Below, one piece after another: positions 6,160 to 13,008 of a stretch of DNA of 18,479 nucleotides; the stretch's first letter is position 1; each line of letters starts with the position of its first letter. The notes under the pieces are model-generated. The model did not search any database. It was given only the letters and a program-made list of their open reading frames with translations, and was not told the origin of the DNA. Location: the NCBI GenBank assembly GCA_022614735.1, contig JAKEHZ010000146.1:1-18479 (forward strand), given 5' to 3'. The stretch comes from Acidobacteriota bacterium (GTDB taxonomy: Bacteria > Acidobacteriota > Blastocatellia > RBC074). The translations under genes were made by a program, and so were the position numbers.

Positions 6160-7164
6160 ATGAAGAAGCTTACTTTCATTCTTCGCGAGGCCAGGTTCAT
6201 CACTCGCGGGCTACTATCAACCAAACACCCGATACTCGCGCATCTCATTCCGATGCGGCGCTGCAATCTTTCATGCGGATACTGTAACGAATACGATAAA
6301 ACCTCAGACCCGGTGCCGATTGAAATAGTTAAGCACCGGGTTGATCTTCTTGCCGGACTTGGCACTTCAATCGTCACGCTCAGCGGCGGCGAGCCGATGC
6401 TTCACCCTCAGGTCTACGAAATCTTCAGGCAGATCCGCTCTCATGGCATGATCGCGGGACTGATCAGCAACGGCTATTACATGACCAGAGAGAGGATAGA
6501 GAAGCTGAACGACGCTGGTCTTGAATATTTACAGATCAGCATCGACAACCTTACGCCGGATGAAATTTCACAGAAGAGCCTGAAAGTGCTCGACCGTTAC
6601 CTTCGCTATCTGTCGCAATACGCGAAATTTCATGTGAGCATCAATTCGGTGATCGGCGGCGGGATCAAAAATCCGGGCGATGCGCTGACAGTAGCTCGCC
6701 GCGCAGTCGAACTGGGTTTCAGCAGCTCACTCGGAATCATTCACGATGGCACCGGACAGCTTAAATCGCTCAGTGAGAAAGAAGCGGAGATTTACGAAGA
6801 GTTGAAGCGTTTCGGCAAGAGGAGCTGGACACGGTTCAACCGTTTTCAGGATGATCTGGCTTATGGAAGGTCGCACGATTGGCGGTGCCGCGCCGGAGCG
6901 CGCTATCTTTATATCTGCGAAGATGGTCTGGTGCACTACTGTTCACAACAACGCGGTTTCCCCGGAGTCCCTCTTGAAAACTATACGCGCGAAGACATTG
7001 TGCGTGAGTTTTACAGCGAAAAGCCCTGTGCGAAATTCTGTACTATCGCCTGCGTGCAACAGGTTGCGATGATTGACAACTGGCGTGCGCCTCAGCATCC
7101 TTTCAGCCCTCCATCAGAAAAGGAGCGTGATCATTCCTTCGATGGCGTACTAGGGGAATCTTGA
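6160..7164 (+). CDS. Radical SAM protein with SPASM-like C-terminus
   Basis: This is a 334-residue radical SAM enzyme. The cluster motif is C35/C39/C42 (CNLSCGYC), followed by LSGGEP (74-79) and a SIDN segment (127-130). The C-terminal cysteines C243 (WRCRAG), C253, C261 (HYC) and C290/C294/C298 (CAKFCTIAC) form a SPASM/twitch-like set. This resembles the second enzyme of the cluster (RAG...C...CxxxCxxxC), so the two may share ancestry or a type of substrate. The ATG at 6160 has no clear Shine-Dalgarno, and no earlier in-frame start exists because of a stop at 6121-6123. The first ~25 residues are basic and amphipathic, as in the third enzyme (both start MKK), and could touch membranes or lipid substrates; that is inference. 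The enzyme family is certain and the product unknown. Confidence 0.85.
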   Translation: MKKLTFILREARFITRGLLSTKHPILAHLIPMRRCNLSCGYCNEYDKTSDPVPIEIVKHRVDLLAGLGTSIVTLSGGEPMLHPQVYEIFRQIRSHGMIAGLISNGYYMTRERIEKLNDAGLEYLQISIDNLTPDEISQKSLKVLDRYLRYLSQYAKFHVSINSVIGGGIKNPGDALTVARRAVELGFSSSLGIIHDGTGQLKSLSEKEAEIYEELKRFGKRSWTRFNRFQDDLAYGRSHDWRCRAGARYLYICEDGLVHYCSQQRGFPGVPLENYTREDIVREFYSEKPCAKFCTIACVQQVAMIDNWRAPQHPFSPPSEKERDHSFDGVLGES

Positions 7165-7171
7165 CCATAGC

Positions 7172-7219
7172 GTTTCCCGTCAACCAGGCAGCAGTGAATA
7201 ATGCTGAGGCACGGGAGAC
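7172..7219. other. Nested inverted repeats after radical SAM cluster
   Basis: GTTTCCCGT (7172-7180) pairs with ACGGGAGAC (7211-7219), apart from one G-U type mismatch, and it encloses CAGCA/TGCTG (7189-7193 with 7202-7206). There is no T-tract. It may mark the end of the radical SAM transcript or act in the leader of the next gene. Confidence 0.3.
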
Positions 7220-7241
7220 TCGATGCGCAATAAGTCAGAAC

Positions 7242-7246
7242 GGAGA
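7242..7246 (+). promoter_or_regulatory. Shine-Dalgarno for beta-propeller gene
   Basis: GGAGA lies 9 bases before the ATG at 7256. This ATG gives a protein starting directly with a Sec signal peptide, so it is preferred over the in-frame ATG at 7223, which would put 11 charged residues in front. Confidence 0.6.
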
Positions 7247-7255
7247 CACCACCCA

Positions 7256-8524
7256 ATGAAGCACGCAGCTTACTTCCTAGTGTCGATCCTCCTTGTCCCA
7301 GCAGCCGTCAACGCCGACAACTGGCCGCAATTTCGCGGGCCAAATACGCAGGGGCATTCCACCGAAACCAGCCTGCCGCTCAAGTGGAGCGCAACCGAGA
7401 ACATCGCATGGAAAACCGAGTTGCCGGGCGAAGCGTGGTCGTCCCCCATCGTCTGGGGCGACCACGTATTCGTGACGACCGCCACGGAGGCCGGAACGAG
7501 TTGCCGCGTCATCGCGCTCCATCGCAAGACCGGCGCGATGCGCTGGAATCAGGAAGTATTCAAACAAACAACGCGGCGCAAGGAAGCCCGGAACACCTAC
7601 GCCACACCTACGCCCGCCACAGACGGCAGGCGTGTCTATGTCTGTTTTGGAGACGGCAGTTTTGCGGCGCTCGACTTTGATGGCCGCCTGGTCTGGACGA
7701 ATCGCGAGTATCCTTTTTACGGGCAGCATGGCCTGGGGACTGCGCTGCTCCTGCACGACGGCTTGCTTATCATGGCGCGCGACGGCAGCAGCGATGGCGA
7801 AGATAAGAAAATCGGTTGGCAGACGCCGTGGGACAAATCCTACATCGTCGCGCTTGACGCCACTACCGGCAAGGAACGCTGGAAGGCAGGACGCGGGCTT
7901 TCTCGCATCTCGCACGGTACGCCGGCCATTTGGAAAGCGCCGGACGGGCGGACACTGGTGGTCAGTGAAGCGGGCGACGTGTTGCAGGGGTTTGATGCGA
8001 AGACCGGCACGCGGCTGTGGAGCAGCGAGGTGATTGGCGAAGGCAAAGTGCCGTCGGTTGTGCTTGGCGACGGGCTAGCTTTCACGTCTGGCGGATGGGG
8101 CGGCAAAGAGAGCATCAAGGCATTTAGGCTTAGCAGGCCCGGCGACGCGGGCGACCTCAAAGAGTCGAACCTCGTCTGGGAACAACGCAAGGGGATGCCG
8201 AAGGTTCCGTCCATGATCTATGTGAAGCCTTATCTCTTCGCCATCACGGATGGCGGCGTGGCTACGTGTATGAAGGCCGAGACGGGCGAGTTGTTATGGC
8301 AGGAACGTATCGGGGGGAATTTCTCGGCTTCGCCCGTGGCAGCTGAAGGCCGCATCTATTTCGTCGGCGACAACGGCGAGACGACCATCATCAAAGCCGC
8401 GCCTGAGTTCACGGTGCTGGCAAAAAATCCTCTCGGCGAATCAGTACAGGCTTCACCCGCCGTCTCGCAGGGGCAGCTTTTCATTCGCACTGAGCGGCAT
8501 CTGTTCGCCATCGGCAGCAATTGA
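7256..8524 (+). CDS. Secreted PQQ-type beta-propeller protein
   Basis: This is a 422-residue protein with a Sec signal peptide (residues 1-20, MKHAAYFLVSILLVPAAVNA) followed by DNWPQFRGPN, a start typical of bacterial PQQ-like/outer-membrane BamB-like propellers. Repeating blades show the family pattern, for example DHVFVTTA, RVYVCFGDGSFAALDFDGRLVW, YIVALDATTGKERW, LQGFDAKTGTRLWSSE, TCMKAETGELLW and RIYFVGDNGETTII. Such proteins act in the periplasm or outer membrane as scaffolds; no dehydrogenase catalytic domain is present, so it is probably not a quinoprotein enzyme. The gene follows the radical SAM cluster by 91 bases, and its role there, if any, is unknown. It is 37 bases from the downstream cupin gene and may be co-transcribed with it. 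Confidence 0.85.
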   Translation: MKHAAYFLVSILLVPAAVNADNWPQFRGPNTQGHSTETSLPLKWSATENIAWKTELPGEAWSSPIVWGDHVFVTTATEAGTSCRVIALHRKTGAMRWNQEVFKQTTRRKEARNTYATPTPATDGRRVYVCFGDGSFAALDFDGRLVWTNREYPFYGQHGLGTALLLHDGLLIMARDGSSDGEDKKIGWQTPWDKSYIVALDATTGKERWKAGRGLSRISHGTPAIWKAPDGRTLVVSEAGDVLQGFDAKTGTRLWSSEVIGEGKVPSVVLGDGLAFTSGGWGGKESIKAFRLSRPGDAGDLKESNLVWEQRKGMPKVPSMIYVKPYLFAITDGGVATCMKAETGELLWQERIGGNFSASPVAAEGRIYFVGDNGETTIIKAAPEFTVLAKNPLGESVQASPAVSQGQLFIRTERHLFAIGSN

Positions 8525-8561
8525 AAGCGTTTTTGCCGTACAACCTCCTGAGGATAATAAT

Positions 8562-8924
8562 ATGTCCGAATCAACTGGTTTCTTCGCGCTCGACACCAAC
8601 GACCTGCCGTGGGAGCTTCGAGCCAATCCGCACCTGCCCGAGCCAATCTTCCGAAAGCTGTTGCATACCGACGAGGAAACAGGCGTTCTTTTCCAATTGG
8701 TGCGCTATCCACGCGGCGTGGTGAACCCTGACCACACACACCCTTGCGCTCACGCGCTCTACGTTCTTGAGGGTACGCTGGTAACCCATATGGGACGCTT
8801 TGGCCCCGGCTCTTTCGTCTGGTTCCCCGAAGGAGAGATCATGTGGCACGGGGCGACCGCCGACGGCGACGTCACCGTGCTGCTGGTGTCCAATAGACTC
8901 TTCTCGATCCAATATGTGGAGTAA
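8562..8924 (+). CDS. Small cupin-domain protein
   Basis: This is a 120-residue single-domain cupin. The first cupin motif is HTHPCAHALYVLEG (58-71), with likely metal ligands H58 and H60; the usual glutamate position is taken by H64. The second motif is GPGSFVWFPEGEIMWHG (81-97), with H96 as the fourth ligand. The fold binds a divalent metal and often acts as a dioxygenase, isomerase or sensor; ChrR-type anti-sigma cupins and acetylacetone or dihydroxyacetophenone dioxygenases are relatives to consider. A four-histidine site would favour Fe(II) or Ni. The start is fixed by GAGGA (8550-8554), 7 bases before ATG. There is no signal peptide, so it is cytoplasmic. Confidence 0.85.
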   Translation: MSESTGFFALDTNDLPWELRANPHLPEPIFRKLLHTDEETGVLFQLVRYPRGVVNPDHTHPCAHALYVLEGTLVTHMGRFGPGSFVWFPEGEIMWHGATADGDVTVLLVSNRLFSIQYVE

Positions 8925-8986
8925 AAGAAGTAGATGGGTGGCCCGAACGAGCGGTTTTCATAGTGGACCATGCCTGACGATAGAGC

Positions 8987-9346
8987 TCACCCAGCCCGCG
9001 CCCCATTCGGCACTCTTCGTTCTGGCACCGACAATACCGGCACTATTCCATTCGCATATCCTATGTCGAATAACATTCCTTCCGATACTTCGCCCATCAT
9101 CTTCCTGGGCTCGAGGTTGATGACAAATAACGCCTGTTTCCCTTCGATCTCTTTCGGATTTTCTCTCTCCTGTTTCATCCCAGCCAGGATTTGTCTCTTG
9201 TGATCTCCGAAATTGACCACCATCTTGATCAGCTTGTTTGAACCGATCACCTCTTCCACGAGCTCAATCGTGCCGACGCGGATATCGATCTTGTCAAGTT
9301 CATCATGAGAGATTGTTGGTTTTACCGGGGCTAAGTTGATTGTCAC
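8987..9346 (-). CDS. tRNA-binding OB-fold protein
   Basis: This is a 119-residue stand-alone OB-fold domain of the tRNA_bind family, related to the C-terminal dimerisation domain of methionyl-tRNA synthetase and to CsaA. Typical positions are DIRVGTI (21-27), NKLIKMVVNFGDHKRQILAGM (38-57, family pattern of the KL...DFG...RQI.AG block), LFVINLEPRKMMGEVSEGML (73-92). It probably binds tRNA or acts as a small chaperone. The start codon appears to be GTG at 9346, with AGGAG at 9359-9363 at a rather long 12-base spacing. It is convergent with the cupin gene and downstream of the HEAT-like gene on the same strand. The last ~15 residues after PVLSVPE are low in character. Confidence 0.85.
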   Translation of the reverse strand: MTINLAPVKPTISHDELDKIDIRVGTIELVEEVIGSNKLIKMVVNFGDHKRQILAGMKQERENPKEIEGKQALFVINLEPRKMMGEVSEGMLFDIGYANGIVPVLSVPERRVPNGARAG

Positions 9347-9401
9347 TTTGATCGTCGTCTCCTGCTTTAGAGCGGGTCATAATTGAGTGTCCGGAAGAAA
9401 A

Positions 9402-9437
9402 TCAACACAAAGGGTCAAAGGGTCAAAGGGTCAAAGG
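9402..9437. repeat. Single-arm copy of the AAAGGGTC repeat
   Basis: TCAACACAAAGGGTC followed by further AAAGGGTC units and AAAGG matches the left arm of palindrome C (6026 onward), but has no complementary right arm nearby. It lies in the 212-base gap between two minus-strand genes. The plus-strand reading frame through it (9387-9644) is a repeat artefact. Confidence 0.8.
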
Positions 9438-9558
9438 AAGAAAGGGAGAAGGGACGGCTACCAGCTTGTTAACGTGGCGTGGATGATGCTCTCTTCTATC
9501 AGCTTGGTCATAGGTTACCTACTTTCCTACGGGCACGTCCATTACTACCCAAGGTACT

Positions 9559-10110
9559 TCACCTGGCTCTCCAGAGACTTGCATACTTCTTGCGGTATTT
9601 GCTGTCCTCTTCAGTTTCGATCAATTCCAGCGCCTTCGCTTTGACATTCTCATCCTTGACCGCATCATACAGCTTCCGGAGACTTTGGATGATATCGTAG
9701 CGGATCAGGGTGCAGTTCTTTTCGGTGATGCACTCTTTAAAGCGACCTTCAAGCCCGTCCACCAATAGCTTTTGTTGTTTCTTTCCCGCCGCGCCGACTT
9801 TCCATAAGGCTTGCATACAATGTCTTGCAGTGACAAATCTTTCATCCCTTGTGACTGCAAGCAGGGCGTTGAAGTCCTTTAGTATTCGGTTCTTCGGATC
9901 GCTCTTGGCAAGGTTGCATAGGACCTGGGCCGCAATCGCCCGATTGTGATTGTCTTTGTGACTTAGATTTTCCACCACCTCGTCCCACACTTCGTAGGCC
10001 CAGTCCACGGGTTTGTCTGTGGCTTCGATAATGTAGAAAAAGGCCTTGTTTTGTAATTCACGATCTTCAATCCATAGGTTATTCATATTTGTTTGGATAG
10101 TTTTATTCAT
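9559..10110 (-). CDS. HEAT-like helical repeat protein
   Basis: This is a 183-residue all-helical protein starting MNKTIQTNMNNLW. Paired helices with HEAT/armadillo character are visible (WAYEVWDEVVENLSHKDNHN, then RAIAAQVLCNLAKSDPKNR, RFVTARHCMQALWKVG, RYDIIQSLRKLYDAVKDENV). Such proteins are usually protein-binding scaffolds; no catalytic motif is seen. The reading frame continues upstream to 10275, but that extension is translated from palindrome D (rich in RNKRN). The start at 10110 has a near-perfect AAGGAGG 5 bases upstream (10116-10122), so the shorter form is chosen. It contains several Cys and Lys-rich loops, but no zinc motif. I do not know its function. Confidence 0.8.
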   Translation of the reverse strand: MNKTIQTNMNNLWIEDRELQNKAFFYIIEATDKPVDWAYEVWDEVVENLSHKDNHNRAIAAQVLCNLAKSDPKNRILKDFNALLAVTRDERFVTARHCMQALWKVGAAGKKQQKLLVDGLEGRFKECITEKNCTLIRYDIIQSLRKLYDAVKDENVKAKALELIETEEDSKYRKKYASLWRAR

Positions 10111-10115
10111 CGAGC

Positions 10116-10122
10116 CCTCCTT
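10116..10122 (-). promoter_or_regulatory. Strong Shine-Dalgarno deciding the HEAT gene start
   Basis: On the minus strand this reads AAGGAGG, 5 bases before ATG at 10110. It argues against the longer in-frame start at 10275, which would translate the palindrome. Confidence 0.85.
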
Positions 10123-10132
10123 CGAAGCTAGT

Positions 10133-10259
10133 GAATACGAAACAAACGAAATATGCGAAACAAACGAAAAGCTGGGCATTTTTCGTTTGTTTCGTATATT
10201 TCGTTTGTTTCGTATTCTCTCCTCATCTCTCTTGACTGAACACTCAGATTGAAAACGCT
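10133..10259. repeat. Palindrome D with one-sided outer module
   Basis: 10133-10170 pairs with 10180-10217 (38 bp, one mismatch) around a 9-base loop (GCTGGGCAT). The arms are made of 9-base units CGAAACAAA, CGAAATATG, CGAAACAAA, then CGAAAA, the G-to-A counterpart of palindromes A and B. Only the right side carries the outer module (10218-10259, CTTGACTGAACACTCAG... to AAAACGCT) seen on both sides of A and B. The left outer module is missing, replaced by the ribosome binding site region of the HEAT-like gene. Confidence 0.85.
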
Positions 10260-10464
10260 GTAAACACTGCGACATATAATAATTTCACATAACTGGAATA
10301 TCCAACTCTCTCTTGACAAGAACTCCAGGCTTGAATAGTTTTGGTTCGGTAAGCGGTTACATACTCTCACATCCAATCAATTGCAGATTTTGATTCTGGT
10401 CAATTTTGATAGTGGAAAGGGTCTTGTGTAGTGGCTGAGTTTCATTCAGACACCCCATACCATC

Positions 10465-11985
10465 ATGAATCTCACACCTGTGCTGGAAATGAAGGGAATC
10501 GGCAAAAGATTCCCGGGCGTGGTTGCGCTCGATGGCGTTGATCTGGAAGTCCGGCAGGGCGAAATTGTCGGGCTCATCGGCGAGAACGGAGCAGGGAAAT
10601 CCACGCTCATGAAAATCCTCGGCGGCGTGACCGAACGTGACACGGGAAGTATTGAGGTGGCTGGTCGGGAGGTCGAGATCCATTCGCCTCGCGAAGCGAG
10701 CCAGCTCGGCATTGAGTTCATTCATCAGGAACTCAGTGTGCTCGATAATCTGGATGTCGCGGCCAACATCTTTCTGCGGAGGGAGCCGACTAAAGGAGGC
10801 CCGCTGAAGATGCTGAAGCTGATTGACCGCAAACGCATCTATGCTGAAGCAGATCATTATCTGCAAAAGATCGGGCTGGATCTCTCAAGCCACACACCCT
10901 TGAGCAAGCTCTCACTGGCACAACAGCAACTGGTCGAAATTGCCCGGGCCCTTTCCGCCGGCGCGCGCATCCTGATCATGGATGAGCCGAGTTCCAGTCT
11001 GACCCTGACTGAGACCAGGCGATTGCTGGAAATTATCGGGGAATTGAGGACGCATGGCGTAAGTGTCATCTATATCTCGCATCGCCTGGAGGAAGTTCGA
11101 GAGATTGCAGACCGTGTGGTGGTCCTGCGCGACGGGCGCAATGCCGGTCTGCTCGAGCGCCACGAGATCGAGCACAACACGATGGTGCGAATGATGGTCG
11201 GGCGCGATCTCGAAGACTTTTATATCCACGCCAACGGCGGCGGCAACCGCGAGCCGAATTGGTTCGGTGTCAATCGCCTCCGGACTTTGAGATATCCCCA
11301 ACACGCGGTGTCGTTCAGCGTCGGGCAGGGCGAAGTGCTGGGACTGGCTGGTCTGGTAGGGGCCGGACGCTCTGAAGTGGCGCGCGCTCTATTCGGCGTC
11401 GATCAAACGATTGGAGCAGAGATCACGCTCGCAGGAAGACCGCTCAACATCCAGTCATCGCAGGATTCTATTGCAGAGGGCATCTATCTGGTTCCTGAGG
11501 ATCGCCGCCTATCAGGATTGATCGTGGAATTCAACATCCGTGAAAACATAACGCTGCCGGGACTGGACCGTTACTCGACCGGCGGATTGGTGGGTAAAGC
11601 GAAGGAGTTGGAGAAGGCAAATGAGATGTGCCGCACGATTAACATTAAAACTCCATCGACTGAAGTCAGAGCGGCAAACCTGAGCGGTGGCAATCAGCAG
11701 AAGGTCGTTCTCGCCAAATGGCTGGCGTTATCGCCCAGAGTGTTGATCTTTGACGAGCCGACGCGTGGTATTGATGTGGGCGCGAAGGCTGAAATCTATG
11801 GTTTGATCCGTGACCTCGCTCGAGAAGGCGTCGCCATTATTGCGATCAGCAGTGAGATGGAAGAAGTGCTGGGCATCAGTGACCGCATCGCCGTCATGCA
11901 TGAAGGCCGCATCACCGGTATTCTCTCTCGCGATCAATTTAGTGAAGAAGCAGTGATGCGCCTCGCCACGGGAGGAGAAAGATAA
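10465..11985 (+). CDS. Sugar ABC importer ATPase, two ABC domains
   Basis: This is a 506-residue protein of the RbsA/XylG/MglA type, with two nucleotide-binding domains in one chain. Domain 1 has Walker A GENGAGKST (39-47), signature LSLAQQQ (149-155) and Walker B ILIMDEPSSSLT (169-180). Domain 2 has the degenerate Walker A GLVGAGRSE (296-304; Arg in place of Lys, usual for this family), signature LSGGNQQ (406-412) and Walker B VLIFDEPTRGID (426-437). The family energises uptake of monosaccharides (ribose, xylose, arabinose, galactose) across the inner membrane. No Shine-Dalgarno is obvious before 10465, but the N-terminus MNLTPVLEMKGIGKRFPGV aligns well with the family start. It is followed after 6 bases by its permease. 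The solute cannot be read from this protein alone. Confidence 0.92.
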   Translation: MNLTPVLEMKGIGKRFPGVVALDGVDLEVRQGEIVGLIGENGAGKSTLMKILGGVTERDTGSIEVAGREVEIHSPREASQLGIEFIHQELSVLDNLDVAANIFLRREPTKGGPLKMLKLIDRKRIYAEADHYLQKIGLDLSSHTPLSKLSLAQQQLVEIARALSAGARILIMDEPSSSLTLTETRRLLEIIGELRTHGVSVIYISHRLEEVREIADRVVVLRDGRNAGLLERHEIEHNTMVRMMVGRDLEDFYIHANGGGNREPNWFGVNRLRTLRYPQHAVSFSVGQGEVLGLAGLVGAGRSEVARALFGVDQTIGAEITLAGRPLNIQSSQDSIAEGIYLVPEDRRLSGLIVEFNIRENITLPGLDRYSTGGLVGKAKELEKANEMCRTINIKTPSTEVRAANLSGGNQQKVVLAKWLALSPRVLIFDEPTRGIDVGAKAEIYGLIRDLAREGVAIIAISSEMEEVLGISDRIAVMHEGRITGILSRDQFSEEAVMRLATGGER

Positions 11986-11991
11986 GCTGTT

Positions 11992-13008
11992 ATGAAGAAG
12001 GATCTAGGTATTTTCGTGCTTCTTGTCGTGCTCTGCACAATTGTTTCGATCAGGAATCCGAGTTTTCTGACCCCGGAGAACCTGCAGAATACCGGCAGAT
12101 TGATCGGCGCTTTCGGAATTTTCAGTCTCGGCCTGGGCCTGGTTATTATCACTGGAGGAATTGAGTTGTCGGTTGGCTCGATGATGGCTCTCCTTGGCGT
12201 GTTGCTGTCGATCATGCTGACTGAATGGCGCTGGGCCGCGATCGCCGCGATTCTAGCCTGTCTCCTACTGGTCATGGGGTTAGGGTGGTTACACGGGTTG
12301 CTGGTGACGCGGGTCAAGCTCCAGCCATTTATTGTCACTCTCTGCGGCCTGCTTCTTTATCGCGGTCTAGCCCGTTTCATATCCGATGATGAAACCAAGG
12401 GCTTCGGCAGCGTTGAAGGCTTTGAGAGTTTACGATTTTTGGCGGGAGGCAATCTGCTAGGCGTACCGATGCCCTTCGTGCTCCTGCTTATCATAAGCGC
12501 GGTGATGTGGGTGTTCTTGCATCGTTCGGTCTTTGGTCGCTATCTCTTCGCCTCAGGTCGAAACGAAGAGGCTGCGCGTTATTCCGGGATCAACACGCGT
12601 CTCATCATTTCCTTGGCTTATGTGATTGCGGGAGGACTGACAGCTATTTCCGGAATTATCTTCGCCTTTTATACCAACTCCATTTCACCGGCATCGCACG
12701 GGAATTTCTATGAACTGTATGGCATAGCTGCCGCAGTTTTAGGCGGGTGCAGCCTGCGTGGTGGTGAAGGCACGGTTATCGGCATTTTGATAGGCACAGC
12801 GTTGCTGCAGGTATTGCAGAACCTCGTCAATCTGCTGGATATTCCCAGTTCGCTTAACTTCGCTGTCATGGGCGCGGTCATTCTGATTGGAGTGCTGGCC
12901 GATCAGTTCTTCAGTCAGCGCCGAAACCGAAAACAGGTCGCATTACTGAGAGAGTCTGCGAAGGCCGACGTCACCAGTGCAAACACTGCGACCAGCAACA
13001 ATGTCTAG
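11992..13008 (+). CDS. Sugar ABC importer permease, RbsC-like
   Basis: This is a 338-residue integral membrane protein of the BPD_transp_2 family (RbsC/XylH/AraH type). About eight or more hydrophobic segments are visible, starting with GIFVLLVVLCTIVSI. The family signature GGIELSVGS (55-63, usually GGIDLSVGS) is present, as are the late GIAAAVLGG and GTVIGILIGTALLQVLQN segments. It forms the channel used with the preceding double ATPase. It lies 6 bases after the ATPase stop and its own last codons overlap the start of the kinase gene, so the three are one operon. The C-terminal ~20 residues are polar (Ala/Thr/Asn-rich) and cytoplasmic. Confidence 0.92.
   Translation: MKKDLGIFVLLVVLCTIVSIRNPSFLTPENLQNTGRLIGAFGIFSLGLGLVIITGGIELSVGSMMALLGVLLSIMLTEWRWAAIAAILACLLLVMGLGWLHGLLVTRVKLQPFIVTLCGLLLYRGLARFISDDETKGFGSVEGFESLRFLAGGNLLGVPMPFVLLLIISAVMWVFLHRSVFGRYLFASGRNEEAARYSGINTRLIISLAYVIAGGLTAISGIIFAFYTNSISPASHGNFYELYGIAAAVLGGCSLRGGEGTVIGILIGTALLQVLQNLVNLLDIPSSLNFAVMGAVILIGVLADQFFSQRRNRKQVALLRESAKADVTSANTATSNNV

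Larger units (their letters stand above)
10111..10464. other. Divergent intergenic region with palindrome
   Basis: This 354-base region separates the minus-strand HEAT-like gene and the plus-strand sugar operon, so it should contain both promoters. It holds a strong Shine-Dalgarno for the minus gene, palindrome D, and an AT-rich segment (10261-10400). TATAAT at 10275-10280 and TTGACA at 10313-10318 are present, but neither has a well-spaced partner box. I cannot name an operator. Confidence 0.5.

Noticed and set aside
6131..6163. Ten-codon reading frame MKLAKKSNKL overlapping the fourth radical SAM start by ATGA
   Set aside because: GGGAG touches its ATG with no spacing, and the sequence is part of the outer inverted repeat of palindrome C; chance is more likely than a leader peptide.
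9387..9644. Plus-strand 85-residue reading frame
   Set aside because: It starts in the AAAGGGTC repeat and continues antisense to the HEAT-like gene; the composition is not protein-like.
10111..10275. N-terminal extension of the HEAT-like protein
   Set aside because: It reads through palindrome D, and a near-perfect Shine-Dalgarno supports the shorter start.
10275..10341. Promoter from TATAAT (10275-10280) or TTGACA (10313-10318)
   Set aside because: Neither has a partner box at 16-18 bases. TTGACA followed 17 bases later by TAGTTT matches only three of six positions, so I do not call it.
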